Below are positions 1 to 4,401 of a stretch of DNA of 5,270 bases, in pieces (position 1 is the first letter of the stretch; each line of letters starts with the position of its first letter). Source of the stretch: Oscillospiraceae bacterium (lineage in GTDB: Bacteria; Bacillota; Clostridia; Oscillospirales; Oscillospiraceae); the NCBI GenBank assembly GCA_017480395.1, contig JAFVAS010000080.1, forward strand, positions 1 to 5,270, in the 5' to 3' direction. The position numbers were made by a program, and so were the translations under genes. Below the pieces are notes generated by a model. It did no database searches and had not been told where the DNA came from. It saw nothing but the letters and a program-made list of their open reading frames with translations.

Positions 1-315
1 GGAGATGTCCGGGGACTGGCCGTCGATGTTGGTCAGCACGGCGCAGGTCTTGGCGTCAAAGCCCACTTCGGAGCTGGTGTAGCCAATGCGCTCGATGGTC
101 CTGCGGGCGACGGCGGGGATGTCCACCTGGGCGGTGGTGGTGATCTCCCCCATCAGCAGCACCATGCCGGTGGCGGCCACGGTCTCGCAGGCGACCCGGG
201 CGTCGGGATCCTGGGCCAGGATGGCGTCCAGCACCGCGTCGGAGATCTGGTCGCAGATCTTGTCGGGATGTCCCTCGGTGACGGACTCGGAGGTGAAAAT
301 TCTGTTTTTGCTCAT
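1..315 (-). CDS. metK: S-adenosylmethionine synthetase, N-terminal part (runs off the left edge)
   Basis: MetK makes S-adenosylmethionine from methionine and ATP in the cytoplasm, releasing phosphate and pyrophosphate. The reverse strand encodes 105 residues beginning MSKNRIFTSESVTEGHPDK, the near-invariant opening of the family. GHPDK is at residues 15-19; by alignment with the E. coli enzyme, H16 and D18 match its active-site His14 and Asp16, E44 matches the potassium-binding Glu42 and E57 matches Glu55. The segments ARVACET, GMVL, GEITT and the end at QSPDIS also match the first quarter of the protein, whose usual length is about 380-400 residues. The ATG is preceded by a purine-rich GAAAGGA site about 8 bases upstream. 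The gene is transcribed away from the fatty acid operon and is preceded by a SAM-I riboswitch, which independently supports the call. No damage is visible; it is incomplete only because of the window edge. Confidence 0.98.
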   Translation of the reverse strand, partial: MSKNRIFTSESVTEGHPDKICDQISDAVLDAILAQDPDARVACETVAATGMVLLMGEITTTAQVDIPAVARRTIERIGYTSSEVGFDAKTCAVLTNIDGQSPDIS

Positions 316-360
316 AGCTGTTTTCCTTTCTGTGTTTTGCCTTGAAACAGCCCCGTGGAA

Positions 361-391
361 TAAAAAATCACGCTCCGGCAGGCGGAACGTG
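361..391 (-). terminator. Rho-independent terminator of the metK riboswitch expression platform
   Basis: Read on the minus strand, CACGTTCCG (391-383) pairs with CGGAGCGTG (377-369) over nine base pairs, one of them G-U, around a five-base loop. It is followed at once by a U-rich tract with six consecutive U (367-362). It lies between the SAM-I aptamer and the metK start codon, exactly where the terminator of a transcriptional OFF switch sits. The stem, loop and U-tract are read directly; its role as a SAM-controlled terminator is inferred from position and the known mechanism of the class. Confidence 0.92.
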
Positions 392-431
392 TCTTTCTCG
401 TGTGTACCCTCATCTTTCGATACATACCGCC
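381..431 (-). promoter_or_regulatory. Candidate antiterminator pairing of the metK riboswitch
   Basis: On the minus-strand RNA, the segment from 431 down to 419 (GGCGGUAUGUAUC) can pair with the segment from 393 down to 381 (GACACGUUCCGCC). This gives five base pairs, a U-U mismatch, four pairs including one G-U, an A-C mismatch and two more pairs. The first segment belongs to the 3' half of the aptamer (around helix P4) and the second is the 5' arm of the terminator, so this helix and the terminator cannot coexist. It is therefore the likely read-through form when SAM is low. The complementarity is seen in the sequence; its use in the cell is inference. Confidence 0.6.
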
Positions 432-518
432 GGAATTGGCACCTTACTACCGCGCCGTGGCGCGTCGCGCAGGTTGCCGGGCTTCATAGGGCCGATCCCT
501 CCACCACTCTTGATAAGG
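409..518 (-). ncRNA. SAM-I (S-box) riboswitch aptamer controlling metK
   Basis: This cis-acting RNA binds S-adenosylmethionine and lowers metK expression when SAM is plentiful. On the minus strand the aptamer shows the family's conserved blocks in order: CTTATCAAGAG (5' side of P1), GGTGGAGGGA, the kink-turn segment GGCCCTATGAAGCCCGGCAACC (broken here for reading: GGCCC, ATGAA, CCCGGCAACC), then AAGGTGCCAATTCC and finally GAAAGATGAG. P1 forms between CTTATC (517-512) and GATGAG (414-409), with one G-U pair. A GC-rich variable P3 extension lies at about 452-470. It sits about 12 bases downstream of the predicted transcription start and is followed by an intrinsic terminator, the standard transcriptional OFF layout. 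Helix P4 looks short. The class assignment is secure; exact ends are approximate. Confidence 0.97.
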
Positions 519-537
519 CTGTTCAATTATGGATATG

Positions 538-565
538 ATTATAGCACAGCCCCCGCCCCTGTCAA
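538..565 (-). promoter_or_regulatory. Sigma-A promoter of metK and its riboswitch
   Basis: On the minus strand a perfect -35 box TTGACA (565-560) and a perfect -10 box TATAAT (543-538) are separated by 16 bases, one short of optimal. The predicted start is near 530-532, about a dozen bases before the riboswitch aptamer. Both hexamers match the housekeeping consensus exactly, which fits a gene whose output is controlled downstream by transcription attenuation rather than at initiation. Confidence 0.93.
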
Positions 566-633
566 CCCCTTTCTTCGCCCTTTCTCCCCCCGCCAACTAG
601 ACAAAATCCGGATTCTGCACAACGGCAAACTTC

Positions 634-662
634 TTGACAAATCCCGGCGGACACTATATAGT
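634..662 (+). promoter_or_regulatory. Sigma-A promoter of the acpP-fab-acc operon
   Basis: A perfect -35 box TTGACA (634-639) and a near-consensus -10 box TATAGT (657-662) are separated by exactly 17 bases. The predicted start is near 669, giving a leader of about 95 bases before acpP. It is the only good promoter on this strand ahead of the operon, and the downstream genes are packed tightly, so it probably drives all of them. A 10-base palindrome and a wider inverted repeat overlap the -10 box, suggesting repression at this site. Confidence 0.85.
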
Positions 663-678
663 TATCTAAGTTATAGTG
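652..678. promoter_or_regulatory. Candidate operator: inverted repeat over the fab promoter -10 and start site
   Basis: CACTATA (652-658) and its exact reverse complement TATAGTG (672-678) are separated by 13 bases, with arm centres 20 bases apart, about two helical turns. Nested within is the perfect 10-base palindrome ACTATATAGT (653-662), and AGTTAT occurs twice in the same direction (660-665, 669-674). The element covers the -10 box and the predicted start, where a bound dimer would block RNA polymerase. It does not resemble the FapR (TTAGTAC...GTACTAA type) or FabT (TTTGA...TCAAA type) sites known from other Firmicutes. No regulator gene lies in the window, so the binding protein is unknown. 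AT-rich promoters make short dyads by chance, which limits confidence. Confidence 0.45.
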
Positions 679-691
679 AATTGCTATGCGC

Positions 692-751
692 TTTTCACGG
701 CCCGCCCGGTTTTCCGCCGGGTCACGGGCTGAAAACACATTTTATTTTCAG
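692..751 (+). promoter_or_regulatory. Structured leader of the fab operon with two mutually exclusive hairpins
   Basis: In the transcript, TTTTCA (692-697) pairs with TGAAAA (730-735), GCCCG (700-704) with CGGGC (725-729) and CCCGG (705-709) with CCGGG (717-721). This makes one long stem of 16 base pairs with small bulges (698-699 and 722-724) and a seven-base loop. The same TGAAAA, with C729, can instead pair with a second copy of TTTTCA plus G at 745-751, forming a seven-base-pair hairpin that covers the first two bases of the ribosome binding site (750-755). A U-rich stretch (739-748) follows the long stem after CACA. The pairings are seen directly; regulation of translation or early termination is inference. 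Confidence 0.5.
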
Positions 752-755
752 GAGG
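750..755 (+). promoter_or_regulatory. Ribosome binding site of acpP
   Basis: AGGAGG, a full match to the anti-Shine-Dalgarno sequence, lies eight bases before the ATG at 764. It fixes the acpP start there rather than at an in-frame ATG 78 bases upstream, which has no such site and would add residues unlike any acyl carrier protein. Its first two bases can be drawn into a leader hairpin. Confidence 0.93.
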
Positions 756-763
756 ATTCTACT

Positions 764-985
764 ATGGACATCTATGCAAAGCTGACTGAGATTCTGGCCG
801 ACCACACCGGGCGTGACGCCGGCGAGTTCACCCGCGACACCACCTTCGAGTCCCTGGGCATCGACTCCCTGGAGACCGTCGAGATGGTCATGGAGCTGGA
901 GGACGATCTGGACGTGGAGCTGGAGCTGGAAGAGAAGATGAACACCATCGGCGAGCTGGTGGACTTCATCGAGAGCAAGCTGTAA
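764..985 (+). CDS. acpP: Acyl carrier protein
   Basis: AcpP carries the growing acyl chain on a 4'-phosphopantetheine arm between the enzymes of cytosolic type II fatty acid synthesis. The product is 73 residues, slightly shorter than the usual 75-80, and very acidic. The attachment motif LGIDSLETVEMVM puts the modified serine at residue 35, at the start of helix II. The flanking FESLGIDSL and the C-terminal pattern TIGELVDFIESK are typical of the four-helix family. The start at 764 is chosen because of the perfect AGGAGG eight bases upstream. It is the first gene of the operon, seven bases before fabD, and the rest of the pathway follows, so this is the fatty acid carrier rather than a polyketide or D-alanyl carrier protein. 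The synthase (AcpS) that adds the arm is not in the window. Confidence 0.97.
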   Translation: MDIYAKLTEILADHTGRDAGEFTRDTTFESLGIDSLETVEMVMELEDDLDVELELEEKMNTIGELVDFIESKL

Positions 986-992
986 TTCCGCA

Positions 993-1910
993 ATGGGCAA
1001 AATCGCCTTTGTCTTTTCCGGCCAGGGGGCCCAGGCCCCCGGCATGGGAAAGGAGCTCTACGACTGCAGCGCCGCCGCAAGGGCGGTGTTTGACGCCTGC
1101 GACGCCATCCGTCCCGGCACCAGCGCCCAGTGCTTCTCCGGCACGAAGGAGGAGCTGACCGTCACCGCCAACACCCAGCCGGACATGTTCGCCGTGGAGG
1201 TCGCGGCGGCCCGCACCCTGGAGGAGGCGGGCATCCGCGCCGACGTGCTGGCCGGCTTCTCCCTGGGGGAGATCTCCGCGCTGGCCTTCTCCGGCGCGGT
1301 CAGCCTGGAGGACGGCTTCTCCCTGGTCTGCCGCCGGGGCGAGCTGATGCAGGCCGCCTCCGACGCGGTGGACTCCGCCATGGTCGCCGTGGTCAAGCTC
1401 TCCCCCGCCCAGGTGGAGGCGCTGGCCGGTCAGTTTGAGCAGGTCTATCCCGTGAACTATAACTCCCCGGCTCAGACCGTCTGTGCCGGACTGGCGGCCA
1501 ATATGGACGGCTTCAAGGCCGCCGTCAAGGCCGCGGGAGGCCGCGCCCTGCCCCTGAAGGTCAGCGGCGGCTTCCACTCCCCCTTCATGCACTCCGCCGC
1601 CGTGGGCCTGGCCGACGTGCTCTCCCCCATGGAGATCGCCGCCCCCGCCTGCCCCCTCTACTCCAACGTCACCGCCCGCCCCTACGAGGCCGGGCAGTAC
1701 AAGAGCCTGCTCTCCCGCCAGGTGGAGAACCCGGTGCGCTGGCAGGCCATTGTGGAGAACATGGTGGCCGACGGGGTGGACACCTTCATCGAGGTCGGCC
1801 CGGGCAAGACCCTCTGCGGCCTGATCGCCAAGATCAATCCCGACGTGAAGGTCTTAAACGTGGAGGACGCGGCCAGCCTGCAGCACACCATTGAGGAGGT
1901 CAGAGCATGA
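993..1910 (+). CDS. fabD: Malonyl-CoA:ACP transacylase
   Basis: FabD moves the malonyl group from malonyl-CoA to AcpP, supplying the extender unit for chain growth. The 305 residues are a normal length. The oxyanion-hole motif GQGAQ is at residues 10-14 and the nucleophile Ser90 lies in GFSLGE (88-93). The malonate-binding arginine is probably R115 in RRGELMQ, the catalytic His195 is in GGFHSPFMH (192-200) and VGPGKTL (268-274) closes the fold. The GxSxG elbow has Phe where E. coli FabD has His (GHSLGE). No Shine-Dalgarno sequence lies at a useful distance before the ATG; the gene starts seven bases after the acpP stop, so translational coupling to the very highly expressed acpP is likely. 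Its last codons contain the fabG ribosome binding site and its stop overlaps the fabG start in ATGA. Confidence 0.97.
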   Translation: MGKIAFVFSGQGAQAPGMGKELYDCSAAARAVFDACDAIRPGTSAQCFSGTKEELTVTANTQPDMFAVEVAAARTLEEAGIRADVLAGFSLGEISALAFSGAVSLEDGFSLVCRRGELMQAASDAVDSAMVAVVKLSPAQVEALAGQFEQVYPVNYNSPAQTVCAGLAANMDGFKAAVKAAGGRALPLKVSGGFHSPFMHSAAVGLADVLSPMEIAAPACPLYSNVTARPYEAGQYKSLLSRQVENPVRWQAIVENMVADGVDTFIEVGPGKTLCGLIAKINPDVKVLNVEDAASLQHTIEEVRA

Positions 1911-2650
1911 CATTGGAAGGAAAAGTCGCCCTCGTCACCGGCGGAAGCCAGGGCATCGGCGCCGCCATCGCCAGAAAGCTGGCCTCCGAGGGGGCGGACA
2001 TCGCCATCCTCTATGTGGGCAATCCCGTCCCCGCTGAGGAGACCGTCGCCGCCATCGAGGCCATGGGCCGCAGGGTGTTCTGCCAGGTCTGCGACGTCTC
2101 CGACTTTGACGCGACCCAGGCCGCCGTCAAGGAGGTCATCGCCCAGCTGGGCGGCGTGGACATTCTGGTCAACAACGCCGCCATCACCCGGGACAAGGTG
2201 CTGCTCGCCATGAGCGAGGCGGACTGGGACAGCGTGCTGGACATCAACCTCAAGAGCATGTTCAACACCATCAAGGCCTGCTACCGCAACTTCATGAAGA
2301 AGAAGGCGGGCAGGATCATCAACATCACCAGCGTGGCCGGCATCATGGGCAACGCCGGACAGGCCAACTACGCCTCCTCCAAGGCGGGGGTCATCGGCCT
2401 GACCAAGACCGTCGCCCGGGAGCTGGCCTCCCGGCACATCAACTGCAACGCCATCGCCCCCGGCGCCATCCGCACCCCCATGACCGACTCCATGGACCCC
2501 AAGGATCTCCAGGCCATTCTGGACACCATCCCCCTGGGCTTTATGGGCGAGGCGGAGGACATCGCGGAGATGGCCGCCTTCCTGGCCAGCGACAAGGCCA
2601 AATATATCACCGGCGAGGTCATCCGCATCGACGGCGGCATCGCCATGTGA
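1907..2650 (+). CDS. fabG: 3-oxoacyl-[ACP] reductase
   Basis: FabG reduces 3-ketoacyl-ACP to 3-hydroxyacyl-ACP, normally with NADPH. This is a classical 247-residue short-chain dehydrogenase, the usual length. The Rossmann motif TGGSQGIG is at 11-18, the NNA motif at 89-91, and the catalytic set is N114, S142, Y155 and K159 (YASSK at 155-159). The family's closing ITGEVIRIDGG is at 234-244. Two differences from E. coli FabG are visible: Gln15 instead of the Arg15 that contacts the NADPH 2'-phosphate, and NNAA instead of NNAG. The ATG overlaps the fabD stop by four bases and has AGGAGGT (1894-1900) at good spacing. Many SDR enzymes share these motifs; the position between fabD and fabF makes FabG the clear choice. 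A 58-base gap with a stem-loop separates it from fabF. Confidence 0.95.
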   Translation: MTLEGKVALVTGGSQGIGAAIARKLASEGADIAILYVGNPVPAEETVAAIEAMGRRVFCQVCDVSDFDATQAAVKEVIAQLGGVDILVNNAAITRDKVLLAMSEADWDSVLDINLKSMFNTIKACYRNFMKKKAGRIINITSVAGIMGNAGQANYASSKAGVIGLTKTVARELASRHINCNAIAPGAIRTPMTDSMDPKDLQAILDTIPLGFMGEAEDIAEMAAFLASDKAKYITGEVIRIDGGIAM

Positions 2651-2654
2651 CCCT

Positions 2655-2684
2655 CGAACCCACGGGCTCCTCTGCCCCGGTTCG
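2655..2684 (+). repeat. Intercistronic stem-loop between fabG and fabF
   Basis: CGAACC (2655-2660) pairs with GGTTCG (2679-2684), and inside it GGGC (2664-2667) pairs with GCCC (2674-2677) around a six-base loop. A small asymmetric internal loop separates the two helices. No U-tract follows, so it is not an intrinsic terminator. It occupies most of the widest gap in the operon, just ahead of the fabF ribosome binding site (GAAAGGA, from 2695). A role in RNA processing, stability or setting relative fabF output is possible but inferred only from position. Confidence 0.5.
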
Positions 2685-2708
2685 GACTACCCCTGAAAGG
2701 AAGATTTT

Positions 2709-3941
2709 ATGAGACGAGTCGTCGTGACCGGTCTGGGCGCTGTCACCCCGGTGGGCAACAACGTGCCCGACACCTGGGCGAGCCTGCTGGCCGGAAGGCA
2801 CGGCATCGCGCCGATCACCAAATTCGACACCACGGAGTACAAGGCCCACCTCGGGGCGGAGGTCAAGGATTTTGACCCCACCCTGACCATGGACCGCAGC
2901 TTTGTGCGCCGCAACGATCCCTTCTGCCTCTACGCCGTGGCCGCCGCAGCGGAGGCCATGGACGATTCCGGCCTGGCCGGGACAATCGACCCGGAGCGGC
3001 TGGGGGTCTATGTGGCCTCCGGCATCGGCGGCCTGACCACCCTCTGCGCCGAGTACGCCAAGCTGAAGGAGAAGGGACCCCGCCGGGTCTCCCCCTACAC
3101 CATCACCATGATGATGCCCAACGACGCCCCCGGCGAGATCTCCATCCGCTTCGGCGCCCAGGGCCCCTCCATGGGCTTCACCTCCGCCTGCGCCTCCAGC
3201 ACCCACGCTCTGGGCGAGGCGTACCGGGCCATCTCCTACGGCTTTGCCGACGCCATCATCGCCGGCGGCGCGGAGGCCACCATCACCGAGATCGGTCTGG
3301 CCGGCTTCTCCAACTGCATGGCCCTGGCCACCACCGACGACCCCAACCGGGCCTCCATCCCCTTTGACAAGGAGCGCGGCGGCTTCGTCATGGGCGAGGG
3401 CGCGGCCATCCTGATCTTGGAGGAGTACGAGCATGCCAAGGCCCGGGGGGCCAAGATCTACGCCGAAATCTGCGGCTACGGCGCCACCTCCGACGCCCAC
3501 CACATCACCGCCCCCGATCCCGAGGGCACCCAGGGCGCCCGGGCCATCCGCATGGCCTATGAGCAGGCCGGGGTGGACAGCGAGAAGATCTATATCAACG
3601 CCCACGGCACCAGCACCCCGATGAACGACAAGACCGAGACCGCCGCCATCAAAAAGGCGCTGGGGGAGGAGCTGGCCCGCAAGGCCGTGATCTCCTCCAC
3701 CAAGAGCATGACCGGCCATATGCTGGGTGCCGCCGGGGCCACCGAGGCCGTCGTCTCGGTGCTGGCCATCCAAAACGGCGTGGTGCCCCCCACCATCGGG
3801 CTGCAGACCCCCGATCCGGAGTGCGATCTGGACTACTGCCCCAACGTGAAGCGGGACATGGAGATCGACCTGGCCCTCTCCACCTCCCTGGGCTTCGGCG
3901 GCCACAACGGCTGCATCGCCTTTAAAAAGGTGGTGGACTGA
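2709..3941 (+). CDS. fabF: 3-oxoacyl-[ACP] synthase II (beta-ketoacyl-ACP synthase, KAS II)
   Basis: FabF performs the decarboxylative condensation of malonyl-ACP with acyl-ACP that lengthens the chain by two carbons. The 410 residues are full length. It opens with RRVVVTGLGAVTPVG, the family signature. The nucleophile Cys161 is in TSACASSTHALGEA, and the two active-site histidines are H299 (NAHGTSTP) and H337 (KSMTGHMLGAAGA), with Lys332 in the latter motif. These match Cys163, His303, His340 and Lys335 of E. coli FabF. The C-terminal gating loop reads SLGFGGHN, with His where E. coli has Thr. The Cys-His-His set identifies an elongating enzyme, not the Cys-His-Asn initiating FabH. It has its own ribosome binding site after a 58-base gap, and fabZ starts two bases after its stop. 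As the only condensing enzyme in the window it probably acts on all elongation steps. Confidence 0.97.
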   Translation: MRRVVVTGLGAVTPVGNNVPDTWASLLAGRHGIAPITKFDTTEYKAHLGAEVKDFDPTLTMDRSFVRRNDPFCLYAVAAAAEAMDDSGLAGTIDPERLGVYVASGIGGLTTLCAEYAKLKEKGPRRVSPYTITMMMPNDAPGEISIRFGAQGPSMGFTSACASSTHALGEAYRAISYGFADAIIAGGAEATITEIGLAGFSNCMALATTDDPNRASIPFDKERGGFVMGEGAAILILEEYEHAKARGAKIYAEICGYGATSDAHHITAPDPEGTQGARAIRMAYEQAGVDSEKIYINAHGTSTPMNDKTETAAIKKALGEELARKAVISSTKSMTGHMLGAAGATEAVVSVLAIQNGVVPPTIGLQTPDPECDLDYCPNVKRDMEIDLALSTSLGFGGHNGCIAFKKVVD

Positions 3942-3943
3942 CC

Positions 3944-4366
3944 ATGGATCAGGAAGCGATCAAGAAAATCCTCCCCCACCGGGACAATATGCTCCTGGTG
4001 CAGGAGGCGGAGGTCATCGACGGCGTCGCCCACGCCAAATATCACGTCAGCGGCGACGAGTGGTTCCTGAAGGGCCACTTCCCCGGCAACCCGGTTGTCC
4101 CCGGCGTCATCCTCTGCGAGATGATGGCCCAGGGGGCCTGCGTCCTGCTGGCCGACGGAGAGATGGGCAATGTCACCCCCATGTTCTCCAGCATGACCAA
4201 CGTCCGATTCAAAAACCCCGTCAAGCCCGGGGACACCCTGGAGAGCGAGAGCGTCATCACCCGCCACAAGGGCCCCTTCTATTTCGCCTCTGCCAAGGGC
4301 TTTGTGGACGGCAAGCTCTGCGTCTCCGCGGAGTTCTCCTTCGCCCTGGTCCGGGGAAACGAGTAA
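3944..4366 (+). CDS. fabZ: 3-hydroxyacyl-[ACP] dehydratase
   Basis: FabZ removes water from 3-hydroxyacyl-ACP to give trans-2-enoyl-ACP. The 140-residue product is a single hot-dog-fold dehydratase of normal length. The N-terminal ILPHRDNMLLV (9-19) is the usual family opening, and the central helix region GHFPGNPVVPGVILCEMMAQ (44-63) carries His45 and Glu59, spaced 14 apart as His54 and Glu68 are in E. coli FabZ. Glu rather than Asp at the second position separates it from FabA. NVRFKNPVKPGD is the conserved strand near residues 87-98. An isomerising FabZ paralogue (FabN type) cannot be excluded from sequence alone, and no other dehydratase gene is in the window. It starts two bases after fabF, with AAAGGTGG near the end of fabF as the likely ribosome binding site. 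Confidence 0.95.
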   Translation: MDQEAIKKILPHRDNMLLVQEAEVIDGVAHAKYHVSGDEWFLKGHFPGNPVVPGVILCEMMAQGACVLLADGEMGNVTPMFSSMTNVRFKNPVKPGDTLESESVITRHKGPFYFASAKGFVDGKLCVSAEFSFALVRGNE

Positions 4367-4372
4367 ATACAC

Positions 4373-4401
4373 CTCTCAAGGAGAGAAAGTAGGCATTTCA
4401 T
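4373..4401 (+). promoter_or_regulatory. Translation initiation region of accD with a self-complementary ribosome binding site
   Basis: The best Shine-Dalgarno match, AAGGAGAG (4378-4385), ends 16 bases before the accD ATG, which is unusually far. A weaker AGTAGG (4388-4393) lies at normal distance. The strong site sits within CTCTC-AAG-GAGAG (4373-4385), which can fold into a five-base-pair hairpin. An in-frame TAG at 4390-4392 rules out a start further upstream, so the ATG at 4402 stands. This layout may lower or tune accD translation; that is inference. Confidence 0.45.

Larger units (their letters stand above)
316..763. other. Divergent intergenic control region between metK and the fab operon
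   Basis: This 448-base stretch encodes no convincing protein. The metK side (316-565) is filled by the terminator, riboswitch and promoter described separately. The fab side (634-763) holds a promoter, an inverted repeat and a structured leader. The middle (566-633) is pyrimidine-rich on the plus strand near 566-595 and contains a perfect 10-base palindrome, AATCCGGATT, at 605-614. I see no tRNA, insertion sequence or repeat array here. The two promoters face away from each other, with their -35 boxes about 68 bases apart (566-633), so binding of a regulator in between could touch both. Confidence 0.85.

Noticed and set aside
634..678. FapR or FabT binding site at the fab promoter
   Set aside because: Neither a TTAGTAC...GTACTAA-type nor a TTTGA...TCAAA-type sequence is present; the dyad that is present has different arms.
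699..748. The GC-rich leader hairpin as a plain intrinsic terminator before acpP
   Set aside because: The U-rich stretch starts several bases after the stem (CACA between) and is interrupted by A, and a terminator here would silence the essential operon unless controlled. Weak attenuation remains possible.
686..763. A longer acpP starting at the upstream in-frame ATG (686)
   Set aside because: The extra 26 residues would come from the leader hairpin and do not resemble any acyl carrier protein, and the perfect AGGAGG points to 764.
86..785. Plus-strand open frames across metK and the riboswitch (86-538, 342-785)
   Set aside because: They run antisense to metK codons and to the conserved SAM-I aptamer and contain no recognisable domain; the structured RNA explains the sequence.
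966..1592. Antisense frames opposite fabD and fabG (966-1592, 1682-2437)
   Set aside because: They lie opposite conserved coding sequence, with reverse-codon composition and no start signals.
2619..3905. Long open frame (428 codons) antisense to fabF
   Set aside because: It mirrors a strongly supported fabF gene, is dominated by Gly, Ala, His and Val as expected from the reverse of GC-rich codons, lacks a credible ribosome binding site and matches no family I know.
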